A DNA stretch of 64,000 bases from Cyclobacterium sp. 1_MG-2023 (GTDB lineage: Bacteria; Bacteroidota; Bacteroidia; Cytophagales; Cyclobacteriaceae). Shown in pieces: positions 8,958 to 18,799 of the stretch. Every line of letters begins with the position of its first letter. Within the stretch, counting starts at the first letter, position 1. The DNA lies in assembly GCF_030546805.1 (NCBI RefSeq), contig NZ_JAUOPC010000017.1, forward strand, positions 1-64,000, written 5' to 3'. The notes under the pieces are model-generated. The model saw only the letters and a list, made by a program, of their open reading frames with translations, did not search any database and was not told where the DNA came from. The translations under genes and the position numbers were made by a program.

Positions 8958-10967
8958 ATGAACTACACAGACCGGGATTTAAATTGGTTGTCTTTTAATG
9001 AACGAATTCTTCAGGAAGCAGAAAATGAAGACAGCCCCCTGATGGAGCGCTTGAAGTTCTTGGCCATTTATTCCTCCAACTTAGAAGAGTTTTATAGGGT
9101 AAGGGTAGCGAGCCATCGTTTCGCTCAGTCATTCCAGGATGATCTAAAAAACAAATATGGCTACCGGCCTTCATTTCTCCTCCAGCAGATCAATCAAATT
9201 GTAAGCGCTCAGCAAGAGCGTTTGGGTAAAGTTTTCTATTCGGAAATTCTTCCAGGCTTAGCAAAAGAAGGCGTTCATTTATTGACGGAGCATTTTTCTG
9301 AGGAAGACAAGAAGCAGATGAACACCTACTTTGACCGTGAAATTGAAGGAAACTTTACCAACTTGGACATTACAGAAGAAGTTAAAATCCAACTTAAAAA
9401 CCTAACGGTCTATCTTTACGCAGTCACCAAAGATCGGCAGTTCCTCATTGAACTTGACTACAAAAAATTCGGAAGATTTATTGATATCTCTACTTCAGGT
9501 CAGGAAAAACGCATCGTACAGTTAGATGATATTTTCAGAAGCAATGCTTCAAAATTATTGGGTGAAAAACCCGAAATATTTGCGGTGAAGATTTCAAGGG
9601 ATGCAGAATTGTATATGGATGAAGAAGAAGAGGAGGACATAGTAGTAAAAATTGAAAAGAGTATTGTAAACAGAGATACCGGCCTGCCTTCCCGTTTACT
9701 TTTTGATGAAAGCATCCCTTTCAAGTACATCGATACATTAAGAAAAAAAATAGAGGTGGACATGTCTGGACTAATCCCGGGAGGTCGCTACCATAATTTT
9801 TATGATTTCTTTGCGTTTCCGGCATCAGAAAAGCACTTGTTTTACCCGGAGATCCCAAAAGTCCCTTGTCCAAGATTAGATCATTCCTCCAATTGGTTTG
9901 AGGAGATAAATAAGGAAGCTATTTTTTTGAGTTTCCCCTATCAGAGTTATGATTACGTAACGCGTTTTTTAAACGTCGCATCAGAAGATAAGGATGTTGA
10001 GGAAATAAACATCACACTATACAGGGTGGCAAAGACCTCAGCGGTTTGCCTGGCACTTGAAGCGGCAGCCAAAAGTGGCAAGAAGGTATTTGTCTTGGAT
10101 GAAGCACAGGCCCGGTTTGATGAGGAGTCAAACATTTACTGGGGAGAGCGGCTTAGCAAAGCAGGGGCTACGGTAAAATATGGCATCAATAACTTTAAAG
10201 TGCATGCCAAAATTTGCACCATTAAGAGACGAGAAGGCCAGGTTCTCAAGACTTATGCCTACATGGGCACGGGTAATTTTAATGAAAAAACGGCTGAAAT
10301 ATATGGAGATCACGCCTTACTCACCACACAAACCGATTACACCAACGACCTAAACGAGGTTTTCGCCTTTCTCAAGGACAATTCCTACCAACCGCAATTT
10401 GAAAACCTATTGGTTGCTCCTTTTAATTTAAGAAGTTCAATTGAGCAATTAATTGACAATGAAATCAGCTTGGTCAAAAAAGGCAGAAAGGGCAAATTGA
10501 CCATTAAGCTTAACAGCTTAGAGGACACCCTTATGATCGATAAACTTAGGAAGGCTGCTGATGAAGGGGTTAAAATTGACCTAATTGTCCGTGGCATTTG
10601 TTGCTATCATCCACAAACCGAGTTGCAAGGGAAAAACATCAAAGTGGTCAGTATTATTGATCGCTTTTTGGAACACACTAGAATATACCATTTCCACAAT
10701 GACGGTGAATCAAAGATTTATCTAGCCTCTGCGGACTGGATGACCAGAAATTTATCAAAACGGATTGAAGTAGCATTCCCTGTCCTTCAGGATAATGCCC
10801 AATCACTTTTGCTGGCAGAACTCTATGCCCAACTTCATGACAACAAAAAAGGCAGGTTTGTGGCATGTAAAAATGAAAATCAGTTTGTAACAGGAGAGGA
10901 AACCATTGGATCCCAGGAAAGAATGTTTGAATTAGTTAACAAATACAATTCTCAAAATGCTTTATAG
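8958..10967 (+). CDS. ppk1: polyphosphate kinase 1
   Basis: PPK1 reversibly transfers the terminal phosphate of ATP onto polyphosphate. At 669 aa it has the usual length and domain order: N-terminal domain (DRDLNWLSFNERILQEA at the start), head domain, and two phospholipase-D-like C-terminal domains. The autophosphorylated histidine is in FKVHAKICTI (His416 by this start) and the second conserved histidine is in DRFLEHTRIY (His573). The frame continues to a TTG at 8919, but the ATG at 8958 matches the normal N-terminus. The gene overlaps the downstream cyclase gene by 11 bases, so the two are co-transcribed and probably translationally coupled. Confidence 0.95.
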   Translation: MNYTDRDLNWLSFNERILQEAENEDSPLMERLKFLAIYSSNLEEFYRVRVASHRFAQSFQDDLKNKYGYRPSFLLQQINQIVSAQQERLGKVFYSEILPGLAKEGVHLLTEHFSEEDKKQMNTYFDREIEGNFTNLDITEEVKIQLKNLTVYLYAVTKDRQFLIELDYKKFGRFIDISTSGQEKRIVQLDDIFRSNASKLLGEKPEIFAVKISRDAELYMDEEEEEDIVVKIEKSIVNRDTGLPSRLLFDESIPFKYIDTLRKKIEVDMSGLIPGGRYHNFYDFFAFPASEKHLFYPEIPKVPCPRLDHSSNWFEEINKEAIFLSFPYQSYDYVTRFLNVASEDKDVEEINITLYRVAKTSAVCLALEAAAKSGKKVFVLDEAQARFDEESNIYWGERLSKAGATVKYGINNFKVHAKICTIKRREGQVLKTYAYMGTGNFNEKTAEIYGDHALLTTQTDYTNDLNEVFAFLKDNSYQPQFENLLVAPFNLRSSIEQLIDNEISLVKKGRKGKLTIKLNSLEDTLMIDKLRKAADEGVKIDLIVRGICCYHPQTELQGKNIKVVSIIDRFLEHTRIYHFHNDGESKIYLASADWMTRNLSKRIEVAFPVLQDNAQSLLLAELYAQLHDNKKGRFVACKNENQFVTGEETIGSQERMFELVNKYNSQNAL

Positions 10968-12036
10968 AGAAATCTTTCGGAATTTTAAAATCTACTTTCT
11001 ATTGGCCATGATATTTATGTCATTGTCAGGTTATAGCAGGTATTTTTTTTCTGCCCTATACAGTTTAGATCCATTGGCATATTCAACGGTTAGTGTAGCA
11101 GACATTCTAAAGTTTGCTTTTATGATGATCTTTTTAGGGTCTTTTGGTCTTGCACTATTATCAAGCATGTTTGATGTGCTGATTCTTAAAAAATTATTGA
11201 TAAATACCTCGCCAAAAATTGCCCTAAGCATAGGTATTCCTGCTCAGGCACTCATGATTATTTTGATCGTACACATTTTAGACTTCGTGTATTATTATAC
11301 CTTGCCATGGATTTACAATGGGCCGGTAAGTCCCAACGAGCTAACAGAAAACATGTTTTTAATTGTTCACCTCATTGTGGCTGTTAGTATATCCAAGGTA
11401 TTCATAGAGATTGACCGAAAACTGGGACCCGGTAATTTATGGAAAATGCTCAGTGGTAAATTCATTAAGCCACGTGAAGAAGAGCGAATTTTTATGTTCA
11501 TTGATTTGAAAAGCTCTACCTCTTTTGCTGAAAAAATCGGCCATCTGGAATACAGTCGTTTTTTACAAAACTGTTACCAGGATTTCTCAATTGTCGATCG
11601 ATACCGGGCAGACATCTATCAGTATGTCGGAGATGAAGTAGTGGTAAGCTGGAACCCCAAAAAAGGTACCGATAATGATAATTTTCTAAAGGCCTTTTTT
11701 GCATTTACTGACCTGCTGAAAAAAAAGACCGATTATTACCAAAAAGAATACGGCATTACTCCTTACTTTAAGGCAGGAGCTAATATTGGCCCTGTGATCA
11801 TCACTGAGGTTGGGGACATCAAGCGGGAAATCACCTATCATGGCGACACCTTGAATACTGCCGCTAGAATTCAAGAAAAATGCAATGAACTCAATGCCCA
11901 ACTGCTAATCTCAGAGCCACTTTTTAAGTTGATAAAAAACAAAGCGGCTTATAAAATTGATGATGTAGGAACCATCCATTTGAAAGGAAAAGGTAAAGAC
12001 GTAAGGCTATATCGTGTAGCTCAATTAAACAGTTGA
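10957..12036 (+). CDS. membrane class III adenylate/guanylate cyclase-like protein
   Basis: 359 aa. Four hydrophobic helices occupy about residues 12-34, 50-72, 90-118 and 130-150; a class III cyclase catalytic domain follows (about 176-357). The two metal-binding aspartates are Asp183 (FIDLKSS) and Asp226 (YVGDE), and the transition-state pair Asn300/Arg304 is in NTAAR, so the domain looks active. The positions that normally read Lys and Asp in adenylate cyclases are Gln222 and Glu291, so the base specificity is uncertain. The start overlaps ppk1 by 11 bases. A cytosolic cyclic nucleotide is the expected product. Confidence 0.85.
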   Translation: MLYREIFRNFKIYFLLAMIFMSLSGYSRYFFSALYSLDPLAYSTVSVADILKFAFMMIFLGSFGLALLSSMFDVLILKKLLINTSPKIALSIGIPAQALMIILIVHILDFVYYYTLPWIYNGPVSPNELTENMFLIVHLIVAVSISKVFIEIDRKLGPGNLWKMLSGKFIKPREEERIFMFIDLKSSTSFAEKIGHLEYSRFLQNCYQDFSIVDRYRADIYQYVGDEVVVSWNPKKGTDNDNFLKAFFAFTDLLKKKTDYYQKEYGITPYFKAGANIGPVIITEVGDIKREITYHGDTLNTAARIQEKCNELNAQLLISEPLFKLIKNKAAYKIDDVGTIHLKGKGKDVRLYRVAQLNS

Positions 12037-12094
12037 TTCACTTCCTGCTTAACGCTCTGAGTAATGGCAAAAGTCGGTATTGCCAAAAGACAAC

Positions 12095-15000
12095 CTAAAA
12101 CTGATAGCCTAAAGAAAAGAAAGGTAAGGTTTCCTCCTCCGTAAAACCTACAGTAAAAGTGGCCACAAGTTGATTCAGCGGAGCCATCCATATTCCTCCT
12201 CCGGTTGCATTGTGCCACTTACCGGAAGTTTCTTGCCGGCCCCAAACCCTACCAATATCATGGAAGGCCAAGACACCTACTGTAGCAGGAAAAACATACG
12301 TTTTTAGATTAAACAAGCGAGCCCTCACTTCTGTATTGTTATAAGCCACTGCATATCCATTGAACCTATACCTCCTAAAGCCCCTTAAATTAACTGTGCC
12401 ACCTAGGGTTTGACCTTGAAAAAACTCATAATTTCCCCAGTTTCTCCCTGCACCAAATTTGGTTGCCCAAACCAATCTGGAAGGATAACGAAACGACCAA
12501 TACATGGCCAATTCAGCATTTATTTTTGTAAAACTCCCTGAATAGTCATTTAAACCCCACATTTTTTGGCTTTGTGCTTCAAAAAACACCCCTCTTGAAG
12601 GCATTTTCTCATGATCTCTTGTATCAAAAAACACTTTGGCAAAAAGCCCGCTATAATACCGGGCCTTATCAAGATCTGCTTGATCCAAACCACTTTCAGG
12701 TGAGGTAATAAATTTATTGGTATTTTCATTTCGGTCTAACTTAAATGACTGAAATTGGGGACCAAGGGTTAAATTACCACTTTCTCCAAGCTTGGTTTGC
12801 AAGCCAGTTTTAAGCTCATACCAATTAAACCTAGCCCTGTAATAAGCAATTTCAAAAGACTCCCTATTGTAGAAGGATTCATTCCCCATTCCAAAATAAT
12901 TAAAAGAATACTGCGGGGCACGAATATCGGCACTCCATACCAAATCTAGGTCACTCAGCACATCCACAGCATGACCTTTGTACTCCACATTAAAGGCATT
13001 GGTTTTGAATGCAAATTTACTCATCACAGATTGACGGATGGCAAAAGGTTCCTTTTTGAACCCCTGTTTTTCCCACAATAGCCCTGCACCAATATAGATC
13101 CCATCATCCCTATTGTATGCCACCGACGCCAAAGGCATGAGTTTGTCAAATTTAAAATGCTTTCTATCGTAATTTATTTCGGAAGGTTCACGTTTGACTC
13201 TAGCACTATTCCCTAATGCGACAGATACCTTTTCATTGGGACTTTGATAAATAAGGGTGTTCTTTCTTTTTGTTCTTCCATTATCCGCAATCACTTTTTC
13301 CCCATGACCCGGAATCACCCTGACTTTTATTTTCCCGGTACCTTCGCCATTAAATTCAAAAATATCATCTCCTTCCAACCCATACAAACGGATTTCATTG
13401 GTTTCTTTCGGTAGGAAAATCCGCCGGTAAAGCTCCTGTTCAAGGTTTCCTGATTTATCAATTTTTCTAAGGTAAACTTCCACACGACCATCAGGGAGGT
13501 AGTCCACCTTAAATAACTCATTTTTATCTGTCCCAATCACATCGACCTCTTTGGCTAGAAATTGGTAATATTCAAGCATTCCCGACTTCAACCAGGTTTT
13601 CCTTTGCAACAATTTAGCTTGTATTTCTCCCCCATCAACGGCCACAACCGAATCCGGCCAGTCCCGAAAAGCTTCTTTTACCCCTTCTACGGAAATCTTA
13701 GCAATTACATCGTCCAAAGACTCTTCCCAGTCTTCCCTGTCCAATTCATTCATAAAACTTCGGTCAAAGTACCTTCCATTAAACATAAAACCCGGAATGG
13801 TACGAGGGGCTTTATAATCAAAACCTTGAAACTTAGGTACCAGCCATTTCCTGCTGCCAATCTTAGGTATTAGGCCTTCATTTACAAAAAAAGCCTGATC
13901 CCTATCTCTAAGCATCGGGCTAAACTTCCAGCCTTTTTCCTTTTTTTCACCTATCCACCTCCATTGGTCATCATGTCGGTCCCAGTCACCTATCCATAAA
14001 TCAAATATTCTGGCTTTGAGTACTTTGTGTTGTAACACCTCATGGTCATTGTCGCCATGAATTTTACCAAGCATCTTGTCTGTACTAAAAAATTTAAAAT
14101 CCTTTGCCACACCCTCCCAAGCTATTTCTCTTTCTTCAAACAAGTAAAGCTTATCTGCATATTTTTCTCGGTAAATTCCCAAAATAGGATCATCGGGTAG
14201 ATGTACTATTTTAGGATTGGTATGGACTACCCCTACTTCTTCTGCAAGCCTTGCCACAGCAAGGGCTGCATATGGATGAGAAGAAGATATTTGATCCTCC
14301 ACCACCTGCTTGGCTATTGTTTCTCTTATGGCCGGCGAAAGGGCATTTTCAGGATATTTATTTACAGACCTTAACACATACTCTTTCTCATCTTCACTCT
14401 CTAATCTAAGCGAGCGCGTCTGCATGCCCCCACCTTGTTTGACAATGCTTAAGCCACCCTTGGCAGTAGACAGGTCTATGGTCTCGAAGGTAGCAGGAAT
14501 CGCCCAAGTGTTTCGGTAGTTTTTACCAAGAAATTTATAGTACCCCTTCCCATGGATGTATTGGGTGGAAATAGGTCTCGTCACCTCTTTTGGCAATTCC
14601 CTTTCAAAATCTTCCAAGGCAGTCTCCCCACTTGCAAATGGCGCTACCAACTGCTTTTTATACAATGCTTCTTTTTTAGTGGGGTCAAAGAAGGTCAAAT
14701 TCACCTCATGATTGGCATTAAAATCAAGCACAGCATATCCCTGAGATGGGTAGATAAAATCTGCAACATGGTGCTTTTTTACAGTGGTATGCTTGGCACC
14801 TGCACCACTGATTATAAAACTTATGTTATCTTCCTGGGTATAGGCCAGTCCATGTTCATGTCCGGCAACTTGTATCAAGTTGGGGTGGGTTTCAAAGATT
14901 GCTTCCAAGGCATCAACCATGGCCTCATATTTTGGATGAACCAAATCCTGAATATTGCCAAACCATGTTCTGTATAAGGGATAAATCGAGCCTATGACAG

Positions 15001-15730
15001 GTAAGGGTAAGTATAAGTTGGGGGAAAGGGCAGTAAGGGGAAAGAGGTGATCCTTCCAACTGTAAGCACCATTGTGAGGTCCGTAAGACCGAAAAGGATG
15101 GTGCATGGCCACCAATACTACCTTGTCCCTATTTTCTTCAAGGACATAAGCTACGGCTTCTAAAATTTCATCTTCCGTTTTGTACTCACAATCGGACTCA
15201 ATTCCTGGTTTATCCTTGAGATGAAGCCACCATTGGCTATCCAACAATAGCAGTATGGTTTCATTGTCTAGTTCCACCACATCAGGTCCGGGACATCCAC
15301 CATTTGGCACCCAGCTTACCTTATCTTCCGGATAATTTGCCGCTACATATTTTTCAGCCCTAAGGATGCTGTTCCACCCATCTTCTTTGCCTTTTTTCCA
15401 GTCATGATTTCCAGGTATCATCCATATCTTACCTGACAAGTATTGGTAGAGGTCTAACTGGGTTTTCAGCACATATTCGGCCATTGCCCTTTCATCATCA
15501 TCTAGTTTAGGCATCCCTTGCGGGTAAATATTATCCCCCAAATAAACGATATGGGAAGGAATATCAGGCTGAGCTTTTAGTTTATTGCGGATATCATCCA
15601 CTACTGCATTTGTTCCATTTTTAACTTCTCCGGCATCTCCAACCAAATAAAGCCTGAATTTTGAAGGGGCTTTCTGGGCCTCTGCGGTAGAGAAAGACAA
15701 TAATACCAACAAAAGAAAAAGCTTATTCAT
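12095..15730 (-). CDS. calcineurin-like phosphoesterase fused to an outer-membrane beta-barrel
   Basis: 1211 aa with signal peptide (cleavage near AEA-QK, residue 18). Residues about 25-350 are a metallophosphoesterase domain: GDAG (Asp32), GDNIYPQG (Asp66, Asn67), GNHDW (108-111), a VAMHHPF block and GHEHG. A long middle region follows, and the last ~350 residues are beta-strand rich, include NLRGFRRYRFNG, and end in aromatic FFSLGYQF, as in Omp85/surface-antigen barrels. The likely position is the outer membrane with the phosphatase domain in the periplasm or at the surface. Substrate unknown. It is 12 bases downstream of the SdiA-regulated-type gene, forming an operon. Confidence 0.85.
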   Translation of the reverse strand: MNKLFLLLVLLSFSTAEAQKAPSKFRLYLVGDAGEVKNGTNAVVDDIRNKLKAQPDIPSHIVYLGDNIYPQGMPKLDDDERAMAEYVLKTQLDLYQYLSGKIWMIPGNHDWKKGKEDGWNSILRAEKYVAANYPEDKVSWVPNGGCPGPDVVELDNETILLLLDSQWWLHLKDKPGIESDCEYKTEDEILEAVAYVLEENRDKVVLVAMHHPFRSYGPHNGAYSWKDHLFPLTALSPNLYLPLPVIGSIYPLYRTWFGNIQDLVHPKYEAMVDALEAIFETHPNLIQVAGHEHGLAYTQEDNISFIISGAGAKHTTVKKHHVADFIYPSQGYAVLDFNANHEVNLTFFDPTKKEALYKKQLVAPFASGETALEDFERELPKEVTRPISTQYIHGKGYYKFLGKNYRNTWAIPATFETIDLSTAKGGLSIVKQGGGMQTRSLRLESEDEKEYVLRSVNKYPENALSPAIRETIAKQVVEDQISSSHPYAALAVARLAEEVGVVHTNPKIVHLPDDPILGIYREKYADKLYLFEEREIAWEGVAKDFKFFSTDKMLGKIHGDNDHEVLQHKVLKARIFDLWIGDWDRHDDQWRWIGEKKEKGWKFSPMLRDRDQAFFVNEGLIPKIGSRKWLVPKFQGFDYKAPRTIPGFMFNGRYFDRSFMNELDREDWEESLDDVIAKISVEGVKEAFRDWPDSVVAVDGGEIQAKLLQRKTWLKSGMLEYYQFLAKEVDVIGTDKNELFKVDYLPDGRVEVYLRKIDKSGNLEQELYRRIFLPKETNEIRLYGLEGDDIFEFNGEGTGKIKVRVIPGHGEKVIADNGRTKRKNTLIYQSPNEKVSVALGNSARVKREPSEINYDRKHFKFDKLMPLASVAYNRDDGIYIGAGLLWEKQGFKKEPFAIRQSVMSKFAFKTNAFNVEYKGHAVDVLSDLDLVWSADIRAPQYSFNYFGMGNESFYNRESFEIAYYRARFNWYELKTGLQTKLGESGNLTLGPQFQSFKLDRNENTNKFITSPESGLDQADLDKARYYSGLFAKVFFDTRDHEKMPSRGVFFEAQSQKMWGLNDYSGSFTKINAELAMYWSFRYPSRLVWATKFGAGRNWGNYEFFQGQTLGGTVNLRGFRRYRFNGYAVAYNNTEVRARLFNLKTYVFPATVGVLAFHDIGRVWGRQETSGKWHNATGGGIWMAPLNQLVATFTVGFTEEETLPFFSLGYQF

Positions 15731-15742
15731 AGGAGGAAAAGT

Positions 15743-16597
15743 TTATGGCTTGTACTTAAAAATCAGTAAATTAGGCTTTCCGCCCCTGGCTTCATTTGAG
15801 ACATACATGTTTCCCTTGGGGTCAAATGTAATGCCTTCCGGCTGTTTAAAAATTTTGGCGTTTAGCTCATAAATTTCCTTAGAATTGAATGCAGTATCTG
15901 TAATTAAAAGCCACTTTCCGGTGGAGGACAAAATATAATATTTATTCTCGATCGGGTGAAGGGCCACGGCTGCAGGCTCCATTTTCAGACTTGTTTTCTC
16001 CTTAAACTTTAAGATCGTTCTAATTTCTGAGGCTTTTAAGGTTTTAAGGGCTACTTCCTCATAAGCTTTGGCACCTAGGTCAAAACGATATATGGAAGCT
16101 TCTTTGGTCTTTTTATCCCATTCACAAGTTTTACAGAAGGTATAAACATAGGCTCCATCTTCAGAAACAACCAAGGCCTCAAAGTCTCGCTTCTTTTTAA
16201 TTGGGAAAGTATATTTTTCACTTTCTGCCTCTTCAGTAAATGGAGAGGTAACCTCATAAAGTGTCCCATTGCTTTGCAACACCCAAGCCCTATCATTGGA
16301 CCAGGCGATGTCTTCAATGTCTGCATTTTTGGCAAACTTTTGACGGTCTATTATCTCCCCTGTTTCCGGTGATAAGCTATAAATAATTGAGGATTCATCT
16401 TCAATGGCTAACAGCAGCTTATCTCCTACCCATTCTAAACCCGATACTTCTTCCATTCTGTCCTGCAATACAATTTCCGTAAAATCGTTTAAGTCATAAG
16501 CTGACGGAAACGCATCACCTTTTACTCGCTCTGAAATGGAAGCACACTGCCAATTGGCCAGAATGATAAAGGTTAAAATCTGTGAAAATTGTATCAT
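15743..16597 (-). CDS. SdiA-regulated / phytase-like beta-propeller protein
   Basis: 284 aa with an N-terminal hydrophobic segment containing Cys at residue 18 (FIILANWQCAS), which may be a lipoprotein signal. The rest reads as a beta-propeller with repeated blocks such as EVSGLEWVGDKLLLAIEDE, DIEDIAWSNDRAWVL and PEGITFDPKGNMYVSNE, matching the SdiA-regulated/YjiK-like family. Its molecular activity is not established; the fold is shared with phytases and esterases. It precedes the phosphoesterase-barrel gene by 12 bp, so the two probably act together in the cell envelope, perhaps in phosphate-ester scavenging (inference). It diverges from the HD-PycTM gene across 56 bp. Confidence 0.75.
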   Translation of the reverse strand: MIQFSQILTFIILANWQCASISERVKGDAFPSAYDLNDFTEIVLQDRMEEVSGLEWVGDKLLLAIEDESSIIYSLSPETGEIIDRQKFAKNADIEDIAWSNDRAWVLQSNGTLYEVTSPFTEEAESEKYTFPIKKKRDFEALVVSEDGAYVYTFCKTCEWDKKTKEASIYRFDLGAKAYEEVALKTLKASEIRTILKFKEKTSLKMEPAAVALHPIENKYYILSSTGKWLLITDTAFNSKEIYELNAKIFKQPEGITFDPKGNMYVSNEARGGKPNLLIFKYKP

Positions 16598-16653
16598 TAT
16601 TCAATTGTAATTAATTACCTTGAAGTTAGTACTATCAAAATTAGTAAATCACC

Positions 16654-17841
16654 TTGGATAAGCAACTAGAAAAATTCGAATCCTGGATCAGGAAAATGTT
16701 TGAAAACAGACAAAAGTCAGAGGTTTGTTACCACAACATGGATCATTCATTGCAGATTGTCGAGAAAGTTGCCGAAATAGGTGCCTACTATAATTTAAGT
16801 AAGGAAGACAGAGAAGATTTATATGTGGCAGGATGGATGCATGACATCGGTTATTGGGAAGTCAAAGGAGAGGGGCATGAATTAAAGGGTTCAGAAATGG
16901 CTCAAGATTACCTGATTGAGTTGGGGCTTGAACAGGAGAGGATTGACCGAATCAAAGCCTTAATTCTAGCAACAAAAATGCCTCAATCTCCAAAAAACCT
17001 CTTAGAAAAGATCATCTGTGATGCCGATTTGTACCACCTAAGTTCAGAGCATTATTTTGATCAAACCATCCTTTTAAAAAAAGAGAAAGCAAACCTTGGG
17101 TTTGGAAAAACCTCTTTACTTGACTGGCTGAAAGAAAGCAAGATTTTCATGCTCGCTCATCACTACCATACAGAATACGCCAAGATCAATTTTCAACCCG
17201 GCAAGGAAGCCAATTTAAAATCCATCGAACTGAAGATCAAGGAAGCTGAAGCCCAATCAAAAGCCAAACTAGAAGGTAAAAAAAAAGATAAAAACAAAAA
17301 GAAATCAGATCGAGGAGTAGAAACAATGTTTCGGATAACCTCAAAAAATCATTTGGCACTTTCTGCCCTTGCAGACAATAAAGCCAATATTATGATATCT
17401 GTTAATTCTATTATTATATCTATCGTTGTAGCTGTTTACCTGCGGGTTATTGAGGAGTACCCCTATTATTTGGTTCCAATTTTAATGCTAATTACAACTT
17501 GCCTTATCGCGATGGTATTTGCAATTTTGGCCACCCGTCCCAATGTAACTCAAGGGATAGTAACCAAGTCCGACATCAGCAAAAAACAAGGCAACCTGCT
17601 CTACTTCGGGAATTTCCATGAAATGTCATTACCTGAATACAAGGATGGCATGCATTCATTGATGAATGATGGAGAATACCTGTATGACAGCATGATTACT
17701 GACATTTATCATTTAGGAATTGTCCTTTCAAAAAAATACCTGTTGCTCAGGAAGTCCTACAATTTCTTTATGTTTGGCTTTGTCCTTTCAGTAGTTTCTT
17801 TCTTAATAGCCACTTATATCTTCGAGCCAATGCCTCGATAA
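16654..17841 (+). CDS. HD-domain / Pycsar-effector-type transmembrane (PycTM) fusion protein
   Basis: 395 aa. The N-terminal HD phosphohydrolase domain has His31 (HNMDHS), His63-Asp64 (WMHDIGY) and Asp123/125 (CDADLYHL). After a Lys-rich linker (about 205-220) comes a C-terminal domain that matches the Pycsar effector family (DUF5706): TMFRITSKNHLALSALADNK at about 224-243, then two membrane helices at about 248-264 and 273-292 and a third near the C-terminus. In Pycsar anti-phage systems such membrane effectors respond to cCMP or cUMP. The start is a TTG; the first in-frame ATG would remove conserved-looking sequence. No cyclase gene is adjacent; the nearest is at 10957-12036. A housekeeping role is equally possible. 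Confidence 0.8.
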   Translation: MDKQLEKFESWIRKMFENRQKSEVCYHNMDHSLQIVEKVAEIGAYYNLSKEDREDLYVAGWMHDIGYWEVKGEGHELKGSEMAQDYLIELGLEQERIDRIKALILATKMPQSPKNLLEKIICDADLYHLSSEHYFDQTILLKKEKANLGFGKTSLLDWLKESKIFMLAHHYHTEYAKINFQPGKEANLKSIELKIKEAEAQSKAKLEGKKKDKNKKKSDRGVETMFRITSKNHLALSALADNKANIMISVNSIIISIVVAVYLRVIEEYPYYLVPILMLITTCLIAMVFAILATRPNVTQGIVTKSDISKKQGNLLYFGNFHEMSLPEYKDGMHSLMNDGEYLYDSMITDIYHLGIVLSKKYLLLRKSYNFFMFGFVLSVVSFLIATYIFEPMPR

Positions 17842-18081
17842 TGTAAAATGTACTCCTTCTTTATTGACTTCCAAGGTTTCCATAAAAAATTCTTTTCTAA
17901 CTAAAACCCATTTTTTTAATAGATAAATTGCTTTAAAACCTCTATTGGCTTGCCTTCAATCATTAATATTTTCCTTCTAAATTAAATAATTTTCGATTTT
18001 ATGCCTACTCATTAATTTGTGAATAATTTTTAGTTGAGGAAATATTTTTCCCGTTTTTTCTGGATTTTCAACATTTAATTG

Positions 18082-18732
18082 ATGAACAGACTTTTTTTCA
18101 ATTCAGATCTATCAAAAAGAAAGATTAATTTCTTCTTCCAAACTTTACTGGTCCTTGTTCTATATTTTAATGAGATCAGTGAAATGATCCCTTTAATGAT
18201 AATCTTATGGCAGATCGTCCACTTTTCTTTGATTGCTATAATTGATTTTTATTTGGATGATTACCCCTATAAAAAAGAAAAAATACTATGGGCCTTGTTT
18301 TCCATCTCAATAGTTTTTTTAACAATAAGCCTTTCCTATGGTGTTTTTAATGCGCTTTATATCCGGATTCATTTAGCAATATTAATTTTAGGGAATATAT
18401 TAGGAGGTAAAGTAGATAAGCCTTTGTGGAAATTGCTTACAATTCTCAATCTTCTAATTTTAATTTCAATAGAATTTTCTAGAAATGAGTTGTATTCAAT
18501 TTTTGGAATGGCATTATTGTATGCTACTGGAGCAATCATTTTACTTGCAATTACGGAAAGGATTTCAGAAAGAAATCGAAGTTTCTGGATGGCTCATGCT
18601 TTAGCATTATTTTTTTACATTAACTTTAAAGGCCCTTTTTATGAGGAAGCCTTTATTTTTTTGGTTGGGGGAATTGCTTACGAATTGGCTAAAATATTAA
18701 TCGCTCAAATGCCAAAATTAAAACCACTATAG
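18082..18732 (+). CDS. hypothetical polytopic membrane protein
   Basis: 216 aa, not recognised. About six or seven hydrophobic helices cover most of the length, with charged loops around FYLDDYPYKKEK and ERISERNRSF. Glu and aromatic residues within helices near the C-terminus (GPFYEEAFIFL) hint at a functional intramembrane site, but a complete CPBP signature is missing. The start is the ATG at 18082, just after an in-frame TTG. It is AT-rich, stands alone after a 240-bp gap with no visible features, and is convergent with the MscS gene. Confidence 0.65.
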   Translation: MNRLFFNSDLSKRKINFFFQTLLVLVLYFNEISEMIPLMIILWQIVHFSLIAIIDFYLDDYPYKKEKILWALFSISIVFLTISLSYGVFNALYIRIHLAILILGNILGGKVDKPLWKLLTILNLLILISIEFSRNELYSIFGMALLYATGAIILLAITERISERNRSFWMAHALALFFYINFKGPFYEEAFIFLVGGIAYELAKILIAQMPKLKPL

Positions 18733-18799
18733 GTATTTGAGAACCATTTTAGACAACCTTTTCTGAAAAAAGTTCAAAGGCAAGCCGTTTGATCTAAGC

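Noticed and set aside
10957-17841. Complete Pycsar defence operon
   Set aside because: Cyclase and PycTM-like effector are 4.6 kb apart with unrelated genes on the opposite strand between them; kept only as a possible functional link.
18082-18732. Fourth CPBP protease
   Set aside because: Membrane topology is similar and a YEEAF stretch exists, but the EExxxR and His motifs are not complete.
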